From contig PNAM01000074.1 in assembly GCA_003170275.1 (NCBI GenBank), positions 1 through 64,000 of the forward strand: DNA of 64,000 nucleotides, in the 5' to 3' direction. The translations under genes were made by a program, and so were the position numbers. The notes beneath the pieces are model-generated. The model was not told the DNA's origin, did not search any database, and saw nothing but the letters and a program-made list of their open reading frames with translations. Positions 41,034 to 48,840 of this stretch are shown here, piece by piece; position 1 is the first letter of the stretch; each line of letters opens with the position of its first letter. The DNA comes from Myxococcales bacterium. GTDB taxonomy: Bacteria > Myxococcota_A > Polyangia > Palsa-1104.

Positions 41034-41611
41034 GTGGCCTCCACCGGCCCGATGTGCTGGCGCAGCTTGGCGAGCGCCGCGGCCACGCGCGACTTCACCG
41101 TGCCGATCGGGACCCGGATGCGCTCGGCGATCTCCGACGCGGAGAGCCCCTCGAAGAACCCGAGCTCGAGCGCCGCCCGCTGCTCCGCGGGCAGCTCGGC
41201 GAGCGCGCGCCGCACCGTCTGGCGATCCGACGACAGCGACGGATCTTCGCTGCTCGCGCGCGCGGTCATGCGCGACTCGTCGAGCGGCTCCGACCGCGAG
41301 AAGCCGGCCGACTTGCGGCGATCGAGCGCCCGGCTGCGCGCGCGCATGGTCAGCCAGGTGCGCAGCGTGCCGCGTTGAACGTCGTAGTCCTTGGCCGCGC
41401 GCCACGCCTCGAGGAACACGTCGTGCACCACATCCTCCGCCTCGCGCCGCTCGCGAACGATGCGCAGCGCCACGGCGAGCAGCGTCCCCGCGTAGCGGTC
41501 GTAGATGCGGCCGAACGACGTGCGATCGCCGGCGGCGGCCGCGCGAATGAGCTCTGCGTCGGTCGGCTCGCTCGCCTGCACGTCAATCCACCGCGCCGTG
41601 ATCGATCCCAT
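41030..41611 (-). CDS. ECF-type RNA polymerase sigma factor
   Basis: A 193-residue sigma-70 family protein of the extracytoplasmic-function type. Region 2 is AELIRAAAAGDRTSFGRIYDRYAG through VVHDVFLEAWRA; region 4 is LAELPAEQRAALELGFFEGLSASEIAERIRVPIGTVKSRVAAAL, with the helix-turn-helix at its end. There is no long C-terminal extension. Its anti-sigma neighbour is ChrR-like, so singlet oxygen or oxidative stress is a reasonable guess for the signal. The start is the ATG giving MGSITARW. The gene begins the operon; no clear self-promoter was identified in the 69 bases upstream. Confidence 0.92.
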   Translation of the reverse strand: MGSITARWIDVQASEPTDAELIRAAAAGDRTSFGRIYDRYAGTLLAVALRIVRERREAEDVVHDVFLEAWRAAKDYDVQRGTLRTWLTMRARSRALDRRKSAGFSRSEPLDESRMTARASSEDPSLSSDRQTVRRALAELPAEQRAALELGFFEGLSASEIAERIRVPIGTVKSRVAAALAKLRQHIGPVEAT

Positions 41612-41680
41612 CCCTGGTCTCAGAGATAAGAGGCAGGTCGTTGAACGGATCGGTCATTACGGTTTATCGAGCGATGTCGG

Positions 41681-41935
41681 CTACTTCTTGGGCGCCTGCG
41701 CGGGCGCGGAGGCGGCTGCCGGCAGCGGCTCCTGCGCACCCTCTTCGCGCGCGCTCTGCACGCGCAGGTAGGCGAGAAACGCCACGAACGCCAGGAACAG
41801 CACGCCGAAGAGGATCTGGCCCTTGGGCAGCGGCTCCTTGATCACCGCCGGCGGCGAGACGTCGGTCGGCTGGTCGCGCCCCATGAACTGGCGTCGCTCG
41901 TCGTAGAAGTTTTTCTGGTTGGGCAGGTCGTCCAT
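41681..41935 (-). CDS. Small single-pass membrane protein
   Basis: An 84-residue protein with a charged N-terminus (MDDLPNQKNFYDERRQFMGR), one transmembrane helix (about 41-60), and an Ala/Pro/Lys-rich tail. No family is recognised. On the minus strand a TATATA hexamer lies ten bases before the ATG. It is divergent from a 45-residue membrane protein and may be coregulated with it. Confidence 0.65.
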   Translation of the reverse strand: MDDLPNQKNFYDERRQFMGRDQPTDVSPPAVIKEPLPKGQILFGVLFLAFVAFLAYLRVQSAREEGAQEPLPAAASAPAQAPKK

Positions 41936-41954
41936 AGGCGGCCTCTATATACCG

Positions 41955-41963
41955 TGCTATACG
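41955..41963 (+). promoter_or_regulatory. Extended -10 element TGC-TATACG
   Basis: The -10 TATACG preceded by TGC ends 10 bases before the ATG at 41974. No -35 was found at 17 bases, so this may be an extended -10 promoter. It is one of several TGCTAT elements in the window that sit directly against a start codon. Confidence 0.4.
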
Positions 41964-41973
41964 AGCGCTCGCA

Positions 41974-42111
41974 ATGGCCCGAGACGTCAAGCCGCCGCGC
42001 TCTCCGATCGCGATGCCGGGCCGCAAGTACATCTCGGGCCTGATCTACCTGACGCTGGTGGTCGCGCTCGCGTTCGCGGTGCTCGGCATCCGCTGGTGCG
42101 TCGCTCGATAG
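41974..42111 (+). CDS. 45-residue single-pass membrane protein
   Basis: A very short gene with a basic N-terminus (MARDVKPPRSPIAMPGRKY) and one hydrophobic helix (about 21-39) ending RWCVAR. The frame, the codon bias (nearly all G/C third positions) and the upstream extended -10 support it. It precedes the lipase-like gene by nine bases. Function unknown; small proteins of this shape often regulate a membrane complex. Confidence 0.6.
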   Translation: MARDVKPPRSPIAMPGRKYISGLIYLTLVVALAFAVLGIRWCVAR

Positions 42112-42120
42112 AAGCGCGCA

Positions 42121-42148
42121 TTGACACGCGCGGAGCCGGTCGTTACGT
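42121..42148 (+). promoter_or_regulatory. Possible promoter TTGACA-N16-TTACGT inside the lipase 5' end
   Basis: TTGACA is a perfect -35 hexamer and also contains the TTG that opens the reading frame of the next gene. TTACGT or TACGTT follows 16-17 bases later. If active, translation would have to start at GTG 42157 or 42172 rather than TTG 42121. Confidence 0.35.
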
Positions 42149-42978
42149 TCGAGTCGGTGTCGTTACGCTTCGTGGTTCTTTGTGTTTTCGGCCTGTTGGT
42201 GGCGGCCTGCGTGTTCTACGTCGGCTTCTCCTACGGGCTGGCCTTCCTTCGGCCGGCTGACGCCAACACCCGCCGCGCCCACCTGGTGCGCGCCGCCCTG
42301 GTCGAGTTCCTCACCACGCTAGTGCTGTTGCCGTTGTGGCCGTTCTGGATGCTGATCGGCGCCAGTTACGAAGCGGCCATCGAAGGGGAAGGCAAGGCGC
42401 GCGGCGGCCGGCACCCGGTCGTGCTGCTGCACGGCCTGGCGATGAACCGCACCAACTGGCTCTGGGTCGGCCGCCGCCTGGCCGCGCGCGGCATCGGCCC
42501 GCTCTACGGCACCAGCTATTTCTCGCCGCAGTCGGTGCTGGTCTCGGCGCAGCACCTCAAGAACTTCGTCGAGCGGGTGTGCGCGCGCGCCGACGCCACG
42601 CGGGTCGACATCGTCGCGCACAGCCTCGGTGGCGTGGTGGCGCGCTATTACATCGAGCGGCTCGGCGGCGCCGAGCGGGTCGGCCGGCTGATCACCATCG
42701 CCTCGCCGCACCAGGGCACCGTGATGGGACGGATGGGCTTCGTGCCGTCGGCGCGCCAGGTCACCAACGGCTCGTCTTTCCTCGGCGAGCTGGGCATGCC
42801 CAAGCCGGGCGTCGCCTACACCTCGATCTGGTCGCGCGCCGACGCGATCGTCGTGCCGCCCGAGTCGGCGTCGATCGCGCCGGCCGGCGAAGACCGCGTG
42901 TTCGACGATCTCGGCCATCTGTCGCTGCTGCTCTCGCCGCGCGTGGTCGATGCGGTGGTGGAGCGATTGACCACATGA
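42121..42978 (+). CDS. Membrane-anchored alpha/beta hydrolase (lipase-like)
   Basis: A 285-residue hydrolase with two N-terminal membrane helices (about 16-45 and 57-80). The catalytic domain has VVLLHGLAMNRTNW (oxyanion), the nucleophile elbow AHSLGG with Ser168, Asp in SRADAIV and His in DDLGHLSL. This resembles PGAP1-like and triacylglycerol lipases. The start is uncertain: TTG 42121 is the earliest, but GTG 42157 is plausible because TTGACA at 42121 looks like a promoter. Its stop overlaps a minicistron (ATGA) that in turn overlaps the ArsA-like gene. A role in envelope lipid turnover is inferred. Confidence 0.8.
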   Translation: MTRAEPVVTFESVSLRFVVLCVFGLLVAACVFYVGFSYGLAFLRPADANTRRAHLVRAALVEFLTTLVLLPLWPFWMLIGASYEAAIEGEGKARGGRHPVVLLHGLAMNRTNWLWVGRRLAARGIGPLYGTSYFSPQSVLVSAQHLKNFVERVCARADATRVDIVAHSLGGVVARYYIERLGGAERVGRLITIASPHQGTVMGRMGFVPSARQVTNGSSFLGELGMPKPGVAYTSIWSRADAIVVPPESASIAPAGEDRVFDDLGHLSLLLSPRVVDAVVERLTT

Positions 42979-42998
42979 GCGAGCGCAAGCGAGCATGA
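42975..42998 (+). CDS. Bridge minicistron 2 (MSERKRA) between lipase and ArsA-like genes
   Basis: ATG AGC GAG CGC AAG CGA GCA TGA: its ATG overlaps the lipase stop and its TGA overlaps the ArsA-like start, both as ATGA. The 23 bases from CACATG differ at one position from the minicistron between the sigma and anti-sigma genes. Confidence 0.5.
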   Translation: MSERKRA

Positions 42999-43954
42999 GC
43001 CTGTTCGACAAGCGCCTGATCGTGGTCGCCGGCAAGGGCGGGGTGGGCCGCACCACCGTCTCGGCGGCGCTCGGCGTGGCGGCGGCGCGCAAGGGCAAGC
43101 GCGTGCTGTTGTGCCAGACGAAATCGAAGGAGCGGCTCTCGCACCTGTTCGGCGTGCCGCCCGTCGGCACCGATCTGGTCCGGCTGCGCGACCGGCTGTG
43201 GGGCGTGAACATGACCCCGCAGGCGGCGCTGCGCGAGTACGGCGCGATGGTGCTGCGCTCGGAGTTCATCGCCAAGCAGGTGCTCGAGAACAAGGTGTCG
43301 CGCACCTTTTTGCGCGCCATCCCGGGCCTCGAGGACTACTCCATGCTCGGCAAGGTGTGGTTCCACACCACCGAGGAAGAGTCGAACGGCCGCCCGAAGT
43401 GGGACCTGGTGATCATGGACGGTCCGGCGACCGGGCACCTGCTCACCATGCTGATGATCCCGCAGGCGATCCTCGAGGCGGTGCCCGAAGGGCCGCTCAC
43501 CCGACCGGCGGCTGCCACGCTGGCGATGCTGCGCGATCCGGTTCGCTCGGCGATGGTGCTGGTCACGCTGGCCGAGGATCTGCCGTCGAACGAGGCGATC
43601 GAGCTGGCCGGAAAACAGCGCGAGACCGTGCGCATGCCGTTCGGCCCGCTGGTGGTCAACCAGCTCTACCCGCCGCGCTTCTCGACCGGCCCGTCGGCGC
43701 GCGCGGTCTCGTCGATGCCCGAGGTGCTGGGCGATCCCGGGCTCGAGCCGCTGGTCGCCGCGGCGCGCCTCGCGCAACGACGGCGCGCGCTCAACGATCG
43801 CTACCTCGAGCGGCTGCGCAAAGATCTGCCGCTGCCGCAGGTGCACCTGCCGTATCTGTTCATGACCGACTTCGGGCCCGAGGCGATCGAGGAGCTGTCG
43901 CGGCGCCTCGAAGGGCAGGTCACCGCCGTTCCGGAGGCCCCGGAGGCGAGCTGA
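42995..43954 (+). CDS. ArsA/GET3-like P-loop ATPase with altered Walker A
   Basis: A 319-residue deviant-Walker ATPase. The loop reads GKGGVGRT (13-20): the signature Lys is kept, but the invariant P-loop Lys is Arg19. Other motifs are present: LVIMDGPATGH (switch II region) and VVNQLYP. The central region (MLMIPQAILEAVPEG) is hydrophobic, as in GET3-like dimers. Without the P-loop Lys, nucleotide binding may differ. It is coupled upstream to a minicistron and downstream to the DUF2505 gene (TGATG). A second ArsA-like protein with an intact loop lies at 51.9 kb. Confidence 0.8.
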   Translation: MSLFDKRLIVVAGKGGVGRTTVSAALGVAAARKGKRVLLCQTKSKERLSHLFGVPPVGTDLVRLRDRLWGVNMTPQAALREYGAMVLRSEFIAKQVLENKVSRTFLRAIPGLEDYSMLGKVWFHTTEEESNGRPKWDLVIMDGPATGHLLTMLMIPQAILEAVPEGPLTRPAAATLAMLRDPVRSAMVLVTLAEDLPSNEAIELAGKQRETVRMPFGPLVVNQLYPPRFSTGPSARAVSSMPEVLGDPGLEPLVAAARLAQRRRALNDRYLERLRKDLPLPQVHLPYLFMTDFGPEAIEELSRRLEGQVTAVPEAPEAS

Positions 43955-44484
43955 TGCGCCGCTTCACCGTCGAGAACGAGTTCGCCGCGTCGGTCGCCGA
44001 GCTGGAAGCGCTGCTCGACTCGCCCGCGCTGCACGAGCGCCTTCAGCGCGCCATGCCGGCCATCGACGCGATCGAGCCGCTCGAGCGGCTCGAAGACGAG
44101 CGCGAGGTGCGCCGCCGCGTGCGTTATCGTCCCAACGTCGACGGCAAGATCCCCGCGTTCGGGCGCGGCGTGGTCAAGCCCGAGATGCTCGCGTGGGTCG
44201 AGGAATCGGTGTGGGACAAGGCGGCGCATCGCTACCGCTATCGCATCGTGCCCAACCTGCCTGCGGCCTGGCGCGATCGCTTCGACTCGCACGGCAGCTA
44301 CCAGCTCACCGCCACCGCGCGCGGCGTGCATCGCTTGATCGAGGGCGAGATCCACGTGCGCGTGCCGCTGGTCGGCGGCCTGGTGGAGAGGATGTTGGTC
44401 AAGGAGGTCGAGCAGAACTTTCGCGCGGAGGCCGAGGCGCTGCGCCGCTTTCTCGCCGACACCAGGGCAGCATCGCTGCGCTGA
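43954..44484 (+). CDS. DUF2505 family protein (START-like fold)
   Basis: A 176-residue protein of DUF2505, related to lipid-binding START-like domains. It shows alternating helices and strands: EFAASVAELEALLDSPALHERL, VRRRVRYRPNVDG, and the C-terminal amphipathic helix VKEVEQNFRAEAEALRRFL. The ATG overlaps the stop of the ArsA-like gene (TGATG). In this family a hydrophobic pocket may bind lipid. The lipase, ATPase and START-like genes form a compact operon that may handle membrane lipids. Confidence 0.78.
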   Translation: MRRFTVENEFAASVAELEALLDSPALHERLQRAMPAIDAIEPLERLEDEREVRRRVRYRPNVDGKIPAFGRGVVKPEMLAWVEESVWDKAAHRYRYRIVPNLPAAWRDRFDSHGSYQLTATARGVHRLIEGEIHVRVPLVGGLVERMLVKEVEQNFRAEAEALRRFLADTRAASLR

Positions 44485-44509
44485 CGTGTGCGCCCGACGG
44501 TGCTATCAT
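44481..44509 (+). promoter_or_regulatory. Promoter CTGACG-N17-TATCAT with TGC extended -10
   Basis: CTGACG and TATCAT are 17 bases apart, with TGC before the -10. The predicted transcription start falls on the ATG at 44516, so the message should be leaderless. The -35 overlaps the stop codon of the DUF2505 gene. Confidence 0.5.
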
Positions 44510-44515
44510 CAGCAC

Positions 44516-46267
44516 ATGCGGTTGCGTTTGGGCGTGCTTGCGGCGGTGGTGGCGATCGCCGGCTGCAATTCTGCTGCCGGCCCGCACGGCGGCATGCCCG
44601 ACGGCAACGTGCTCCCGCTCGACGGCGGCACCAGCGGCTTCGCGCACCTGGTGTTCAACGTGATCGACGGCGACACCGGGCTGCCGGTGCCATCGCGCGT
44701 GATCTTCCGGCCGGTGCCGGGCGCCGGCTTCGCCGACTCGATCACCTCCGGCACGTTCGATCCACAGAGCCCGGGCAGCCTCACCGGCGCGGTGGTCGGG
44801 CCCGGCGTGATCGGCTCGCCAGAAGGCGTGATGTTGTCGAGCGGCCTCGGCGTGGTGCCGGTGCCGTCGGGCACCTATACCCTGTTCATCACGCGCGGCC
44901 CCGAGTACGAGGCGGTCGAGCTGCCGGTCACGCTCGACGCGGGCGAGGAGCGCAACATCACCGCGACGCTCGACCGCAGCGTCGACACGCGCGGCTGGCT
45001 CGCGGCGGACATGCACGTGCACCTGGCGCGCAGCTTCGACTCCATGTTGCGCATCGAGCGGCGCGCGGTCGCGATGGTCTCCAACGGCGTCGAGATCATC
45101 GTCCCCACCGATCACAACGTCAGCACCGACATCGCCCCGACGCTGACGGATCTCGGCTACGGCCCCGAGCTGGTGGGCTCGGTGGTCGGCAACGAGTTCT
45201 CGTTCCAGGATGGCCACGCCGGCGCGTATCCGGTGCCCTTCGACGCGACCGCGCCCAACGGCGGTGCACCGATCTATCAGGACCCGTGCACGGGCACGCT
45301 GGTCGGCGTGAACTGCTTTCACGACGTCGACGCGTTCCCGATGATGCACGCGCAGGTCGCCGGCTCGACGGTGGTGACCCTAAACCATCCGTACTGGGCC
45401 GGCGCCGATCTCGGCTACTTCACCAACATCGCGTGGGGCGCGGGCACCGCCAACCCGCTGCCGGCGGCGCTCCGCTCGGCCGGCCTGTTCGACGCGATGG
45501 AGGTGCTCAACGGCTATCAGGTCGGCGCGGCGGCGCTCAACAACCTCACCGCCGATTGGTTCTTCCTCCTCGGCCAGGGGCTGCGCGTGACCGCGCTCGG
45601 CAACTCCGACACCCACAAGATCAACTGGGTGCGCTCGGGCTGGCCGCGCACCTGGCTGCGGCTGGCCAACGATCGGCCGGGCGACACCACCGGCGCGGCG
45701 CTCGCCGACGCGATCCGCAACGGCCGCGCGGTCGCCTCGACCGGCCCGTTCATCACCTTCACCGCCGACGGCGCGCAGATCGGCGATGTGGTCGCGCCCA
45801 AGATCCCCGGGCGGGTCACCGTCGCGATCACCGTCGACGCGCCCGGGTGGATCACGGTCGACACCGTGCACGTGTACGTCGACGGCGTGGAGAAGCACAA
45901 GTTCACGGTGACCCCCGGGCAGCGACCGGTGTTCCAGACCAGCTTCGTCGAGCCGTTCACCAGCGACGGATGGATCGTCGTGCAGGCCACCGGCGCGACC
46001 CCGCTGCCGCCCGACGTGGTCGGCGAGTACTCGAACGTGAACGGCTATCAGATGCTGCCGTGGGCGATCACCAATCCGATCTTCATCGACGCCAACGGCG
46101 ACGGAAGAGTGCGCCCGCCGCCGTCGCCCGCGCGCGGGCAGGGGCGCCGCGATCGGCCGTCTCCGTTCGGCGGCGAGGTACCGGTCGGGTGTGACCCGTC
46201 GGAGCAGATCGGCACCGAGCCGACGCTCGCCGCCGAGCGCGTGTTGATGCCGCTCCTCTATCCATGA
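44516..46267 (+). CDS. Lipoprotein PHP-domain metal-dependent hydrolase (CehA/McbA-like)
   Basis: A 583-residue protein with a lipobox AIAGC (Cys16), a carboxypeptidase-regulatory-like beta domain (about 35-155), and a PHP domain with metal ligands DMHVHLARS, TDHNVST, FHDVD, LNHPYW and GNSDTH. This combination is that of CehA/McbA family proteins. The reaction is probably phosphoester or carbamate hydrolysis; no substrate is indicated. The C-terminal part adds a beta domain and a disordered Pro/Arg stretch (RPPPSPARGQGRRDRPSP). The stop overlaps the PEGA gene start (ATGA). The promoter lies directly before the ATG. Confidence 0.8.
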   Translation: MRLRLGVLAAVVAIAGCNSAAGPHGGMPDGNVLPLDGGTSGFAHLVFNVIDGDTGLPVPSRVIFRPVPGAGFADSITSGTFDPQSPGSLTGAVVGPGVIGSPEGVMLSSGLGVVPVPSGTYTLFITRGPEYEAVELPVTLDAGEERNITATLDRSVDTRGWLAADMHVHLARSFDSMLRIERRAVAMVSNGVEIIVPTDHNVSTDIAPTLTDLGYGPELVGSVVGNEFSFQDGHAGAYPVPFDATAPNGGAPIYQDPCTGTLVGVNCFHDVDAFPMMHAQVAGSTVVTLNHPYWAGADLGYFTNIAWGAGTANPLPAALRSAGLFDAMEVLNGYQVGAAALNNLTADWFFLLGQGLRVTALGNSDTHKINWVRSGWPRTWLRLANDRPGDTTGAALADAIRNGRAVASTGPFITFTADGAQIGDVVAPKIPGRVTVAITVDAPGWITVDTVHVYVDGVEKHKFTVTPGQRPVFQTSFVEPFTSDGWIVVQATGATPLPPDVVGEYSNVNGYQMLPWAITNPIFIDANGDGRVRPPPSPARGQGRRDRPSPFGGEVPVGCDPSEQIGTEPTLAAERVLMPLLYP

Positions 46268-47103
46268 AGCGGGTTCTCGTTGCCATGTTGTTGCTGGCCG
46301 CCTCTGCGCACGCCGATCAGAAGCCGACCTACGCGCTGTTCCGGCTCGATCCGCTGGGCATCCAGACCGAGATCGTCGATCAGCTCGAGCGCATCCTGCG
46401 CGTCGAGATGGAGCGCGTGCTCGGGCAGACCCTGCCGCCGCGCGCCGAGGTCGAGCGGGTGGCCGCCTCGAACAAGAAGCTGGCCGGCTGCACTGGCGAT
46501 CCGAGCTGCGTGGCGCCGCTGGCGCGCCTGCTCAAGGCCACCCACATTGTGACCGGCAACGTGGGCGGGCTGGCCGACAGCTACGTCGTCAACCTGAAGC
46601 TGATCGAAGACGACGGGCGTGAGCTGCGTCGCGTGACGGTGACCCTGCACGGCTCGCCCGAGGAGCTGATCGACGAGATCCGCATCGCGGCGTATCGGCT
46701 GGTGGCGCCGGAGAAGCTGGTCGGCAACATCGCGGTGCTCTCCGACGTGCCCGGCGCGATCGTCAACCTCGACGGGCGCGATCTCGGGCTGACGCCGCTG
46801 GCCGGCCCGCTCGCCGGGCTGTCGGTCGGCGTGCACAAGCTGGCCGTCACCCGCGAGGGCTTCTCGCCGTTCGCCGAAGAGGTGCCGGTGCGCTTCGAGA
46901 AGACCACGCAGGTGGTGGTGCGCCAGAGCGCGACCACCGCGAAGGCGCGCAAACAGCTCCGCGCAGCGACGGAGAAACCGATCTACACGCGCTGGTGGTT
47001 CTGGGGCGCGATGGCGGTGAGCGCGGTGGCCACCGGCCTGGCGGTCGGCTTCGGCATCCCGCGGCAGACCCCGATCGATTGCGCCAAGGCCCCATGTCCG
47101 TAG
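46264..47103 (+). CDS. PEGA-domain membrane protein
   Basis: A 279-residue protein with a cleavable signal peptide, an N-terminal domain similar to TolB-like or GGDEF-less sensor folds (LERILRVEMERVLGQTLPPRAEVERV, then CTGDPSCVAPLARLLKATHIVTGNV), a PEGA repeat (IAVLSDVPGAIVNLDGRDLG), and a C-terminal transmembrane helix followed by a short tail with Cys. PEGA domains occur in surface or periplasmic proteins. The pair of Cys in CTGDPSC may form a disulfide. The start overlaps the hydrolase stop (ATGA), and the stop lies inside the next PEGA gene. Confidence 0.75.
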   Translation: MKRVLVAMLLLAASAHADQKPTYALFRLDPLGIQTEIVDQLERILRVEMERVLGQTLPPRAEVERVAASNKKLAGCTGDPSCVAPLARLLKATHIVTGNVGGLADSYVVNLKLIEDDGRELRRVTVTLHGSPEELIDEIRIAAYRLVAPEKLVGNIAVLSDVPGAIVNLDGRDLGLTPLAGPLAGLSVGVHKLAVTREGFSPFAEEVPVRFEKTTQVVVRQSATTAKARKQLRAATEKPIYTRWWFWGAMAVSAVATGLAVGFGIPRQTPIDCAKAPCP

Positions 47104-47888
47104 CGCGCGCCGCCGTCGCGCTGCTGTTGGCCAGCGGCGTCGCGCACGCAGCGCCGCAGAAGCTGGCGATTACGCCGCTGCACGACGCGCCCGATCTGGA
47201 AAAGACGCTGGTCGAGCTGGTGCAGAAGCTGCCGTCGTCGTCGGTCGAGCTGATCAACGTGGTGGGCGGCAAGCTGCAAACGCCCAAGCTGGCGCCCGGC
47301 GTACGCCTGCTCACCGTCGAGCTCGCGCGGCTCGGCGAGGGGCGCATCCTCTATCTGCAAGCCTCGAACCCGAATGGATCGACGACGGTCGCGTTCGCCG
47401 GCGAATCGGGCGGCCCGTCGGCGGCCGATCGTGAGCGGCTGCGCGCCGGCCTGGTGCGCGTGCTCGCGCCAGAGCATTTCGTCGGCCGGCTGCAGGTCAA
47501 GGTCGACGTGAGCAACGCCGAGGTGCAGATCGACGGCAAGCGCGTGCCGGGCTCGAGCGGCACCTTCGACGTCGCGGTCGGCACCCACGCGCTGCGGGTC
47601 ACCAATCCGGCGTACCGCGATTTTCTGCGCTTCGTCGACGTGGAGTTCGACAAGACGGTGCCGATCGACGTGGCGCTCTCGGCTTATCCGCTCGCCGAGG
47701 GCGAGATGACCGAGAAGCTGCGCAAGCAGGTGATCCCGAAGCGCAAGCTGCCGTGGTATCGAACCTGGTGGGCGCTGTCGCTGGCGGGCGGCGTGATCAC
47801 CGGCGCGACGATCGGGCTGGTCTACGGGCTGCGGCCCGGCGTGACCGCCGACAAGACGCTCAGCTACCAGGTTGCGCCTTCACCGTGA
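47094..47888 (+). CDS. PEGA-domain membrane protein, second of pair
   Basis: A 264-residue protein with a signal peptide (MSVARAAVALLLASGVAHA), an N-terminal domain unlike that of its neighbour, a PEGA segment (VKVDVSNAEVQIDGKRVPGSSG) and a C-terminal helix (about 230-250). It starts ten bases before the end of the upstream gene. The two proteins share layout but little sequence, so they are more likely analogues than a fresh duplicate. The 3' end overlaps that of the PAP2 gene by 29 bases on the opposite strand. Confidence 0.72.
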   Translation: MSVARAAVALLLASGVAHAAPQKLAITPLHDAPDLEKTLVELVQKLPSSSVELINVVGGKLQTPKLAPGVRLLTVELARLGEGRILYLQASNPNGSTTVAFAGESGGPSAADRERLRAGLVRVLAPEHFVGRLQVKVDVSNAEVQIDGKRVPGSSGTFDVAVGTHALRVTNPAYRDFLRFVDVEFDKTVPIDVALSAYPLAEGEMTEKLRKQVIPKRKLPWYRTWWALSLAGGVITGATIGLVYGLRPGVTADKTLSYQVAPSP

Positions 47889-48840
47889 CCGGCTCGCCCG
47901 CCTCGAGGAGCGGCGCGGCCTGCCACCAACGCTCGAGCCGCGGCCCCAGATAGACCGCCGCGGCGCTCACGCCGAGACCGGCGAATACGTCGACCACGTA
48001 GTGCATCCGTAGGTACACGGTCGAGACGTACAGCCCGAGCGCGACCGGCAGGTAGGCCCAGAACAGCCGCCGCGTGTACCGCCACGCGAACGCCAGCACC
48101 ACCGTGGTGTGCGCGGTGTGCATCGACGGGAAGCAGTCGCGCGCCACCCCCTTGAGCGAGTCGAGCTGCGCGATGAAGAAGTGGGTGTACTCGCCGCCCG
48201 GAAGCCGCGCCGGGAACAGCTCGGCCTGGTAGACGTAGGGCCCGACCGCCGGCACCAGCAGGTAGCCGCCGTAGCCGAGCAGGGTGACCACGCACAACGA
48301 GACCATGTACTCGCGGAAGTGGGCGCGTTCGCCGCGCCAGTAGAGCACCGACGCGAGCATGCCGGGCGCGATGAAGTAGGTCATGTAGCAGTCGACCATC
48401 ACGTGCGTCAGCAGCGGCGACGCGAAGCGCCCCATCCACTGCGACACGTCGACGCCGAACAGCGCGCGATCGATCGCGATCAGGTGCGCGTCGACCACCT
48501 CGGGCCGCACCTCGGGCGTCAGATCGTGCAGCGTCTCGTAGAACAAGAGCCCGAGGAAGAACGGGAAGAAATCGCGCAGCACGCGCAAGGCGGGCGGCAG
48601 CGCCTCGCGCAACGCGCCCCACACCGCCTGGTCGTCTGCTCGAGCGCGCAGATACGCGCGGCCGAGCACCAGCAACGCGAGGCCGGCGAAGCACTGCAAG
48701 AAACGCGGGTGATCGAACGCGGTGAAGCGCCACACGCCGGTCGCCGACATGAGTGCGAGAAGTGCGCTCCCGTACAGGAAAAGGAGGACTTCTTCAGGGC
48801 GAAACCGGGTTCGCAAGTTACCTTTTGTGGCGTCCGACAC
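47860..48840 (-). CDS. PAP2-superfamily membrane phosphatase
   Basis: A 326-residue polytopic protein with about six helices. The PAP2 signature is visible: FPSMHTAHTTV (C2, Ser and His) and TVYLRMHYVVDVFAG (C3, Arg, His, Asp). The first motif is less clear. These enzymes dephosphorylate lipid phosphates such as phosphatidic acid or undecaprenyl-PP; AUR1/IPC-synthase-like members also fit this length. The start is a GTG. It is divergent from the ribbon-helix-helix gene across an AT-rich region. The N-terminal residues (MSDATKGNLRTRF) are cytoplasmic. Confidence 0.82.
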   Translation of the reverse strand: MSDATKGNLRTRFRPEEVLLFLYGSALLALMSATGVWRFTAFDHPRFLQCFAGLALLVLGRAYLRARADDQAVWGALREALPPALRVLRDFFPFFLGLLFYETLHDLTPEVRPEVVDAHLIAIDRALFGVDVSQWMGRFASPLLTHVMVDCYMTYFIAPGMLASVLYWRGERAHFREYMVSLCVVTLLGYGGYLLVPAVGPYVYQAELFPARLPGGEYTHFFIAQLDSLKGVARDCFPSMHTAHTTVVLAFAWRYTRRLFWAYLPVALGLYVSTVYLRMHYVVDVFAGLGVSAAAVYLGPRLERWWQAAPLLEAGEPVTVKAQPGS

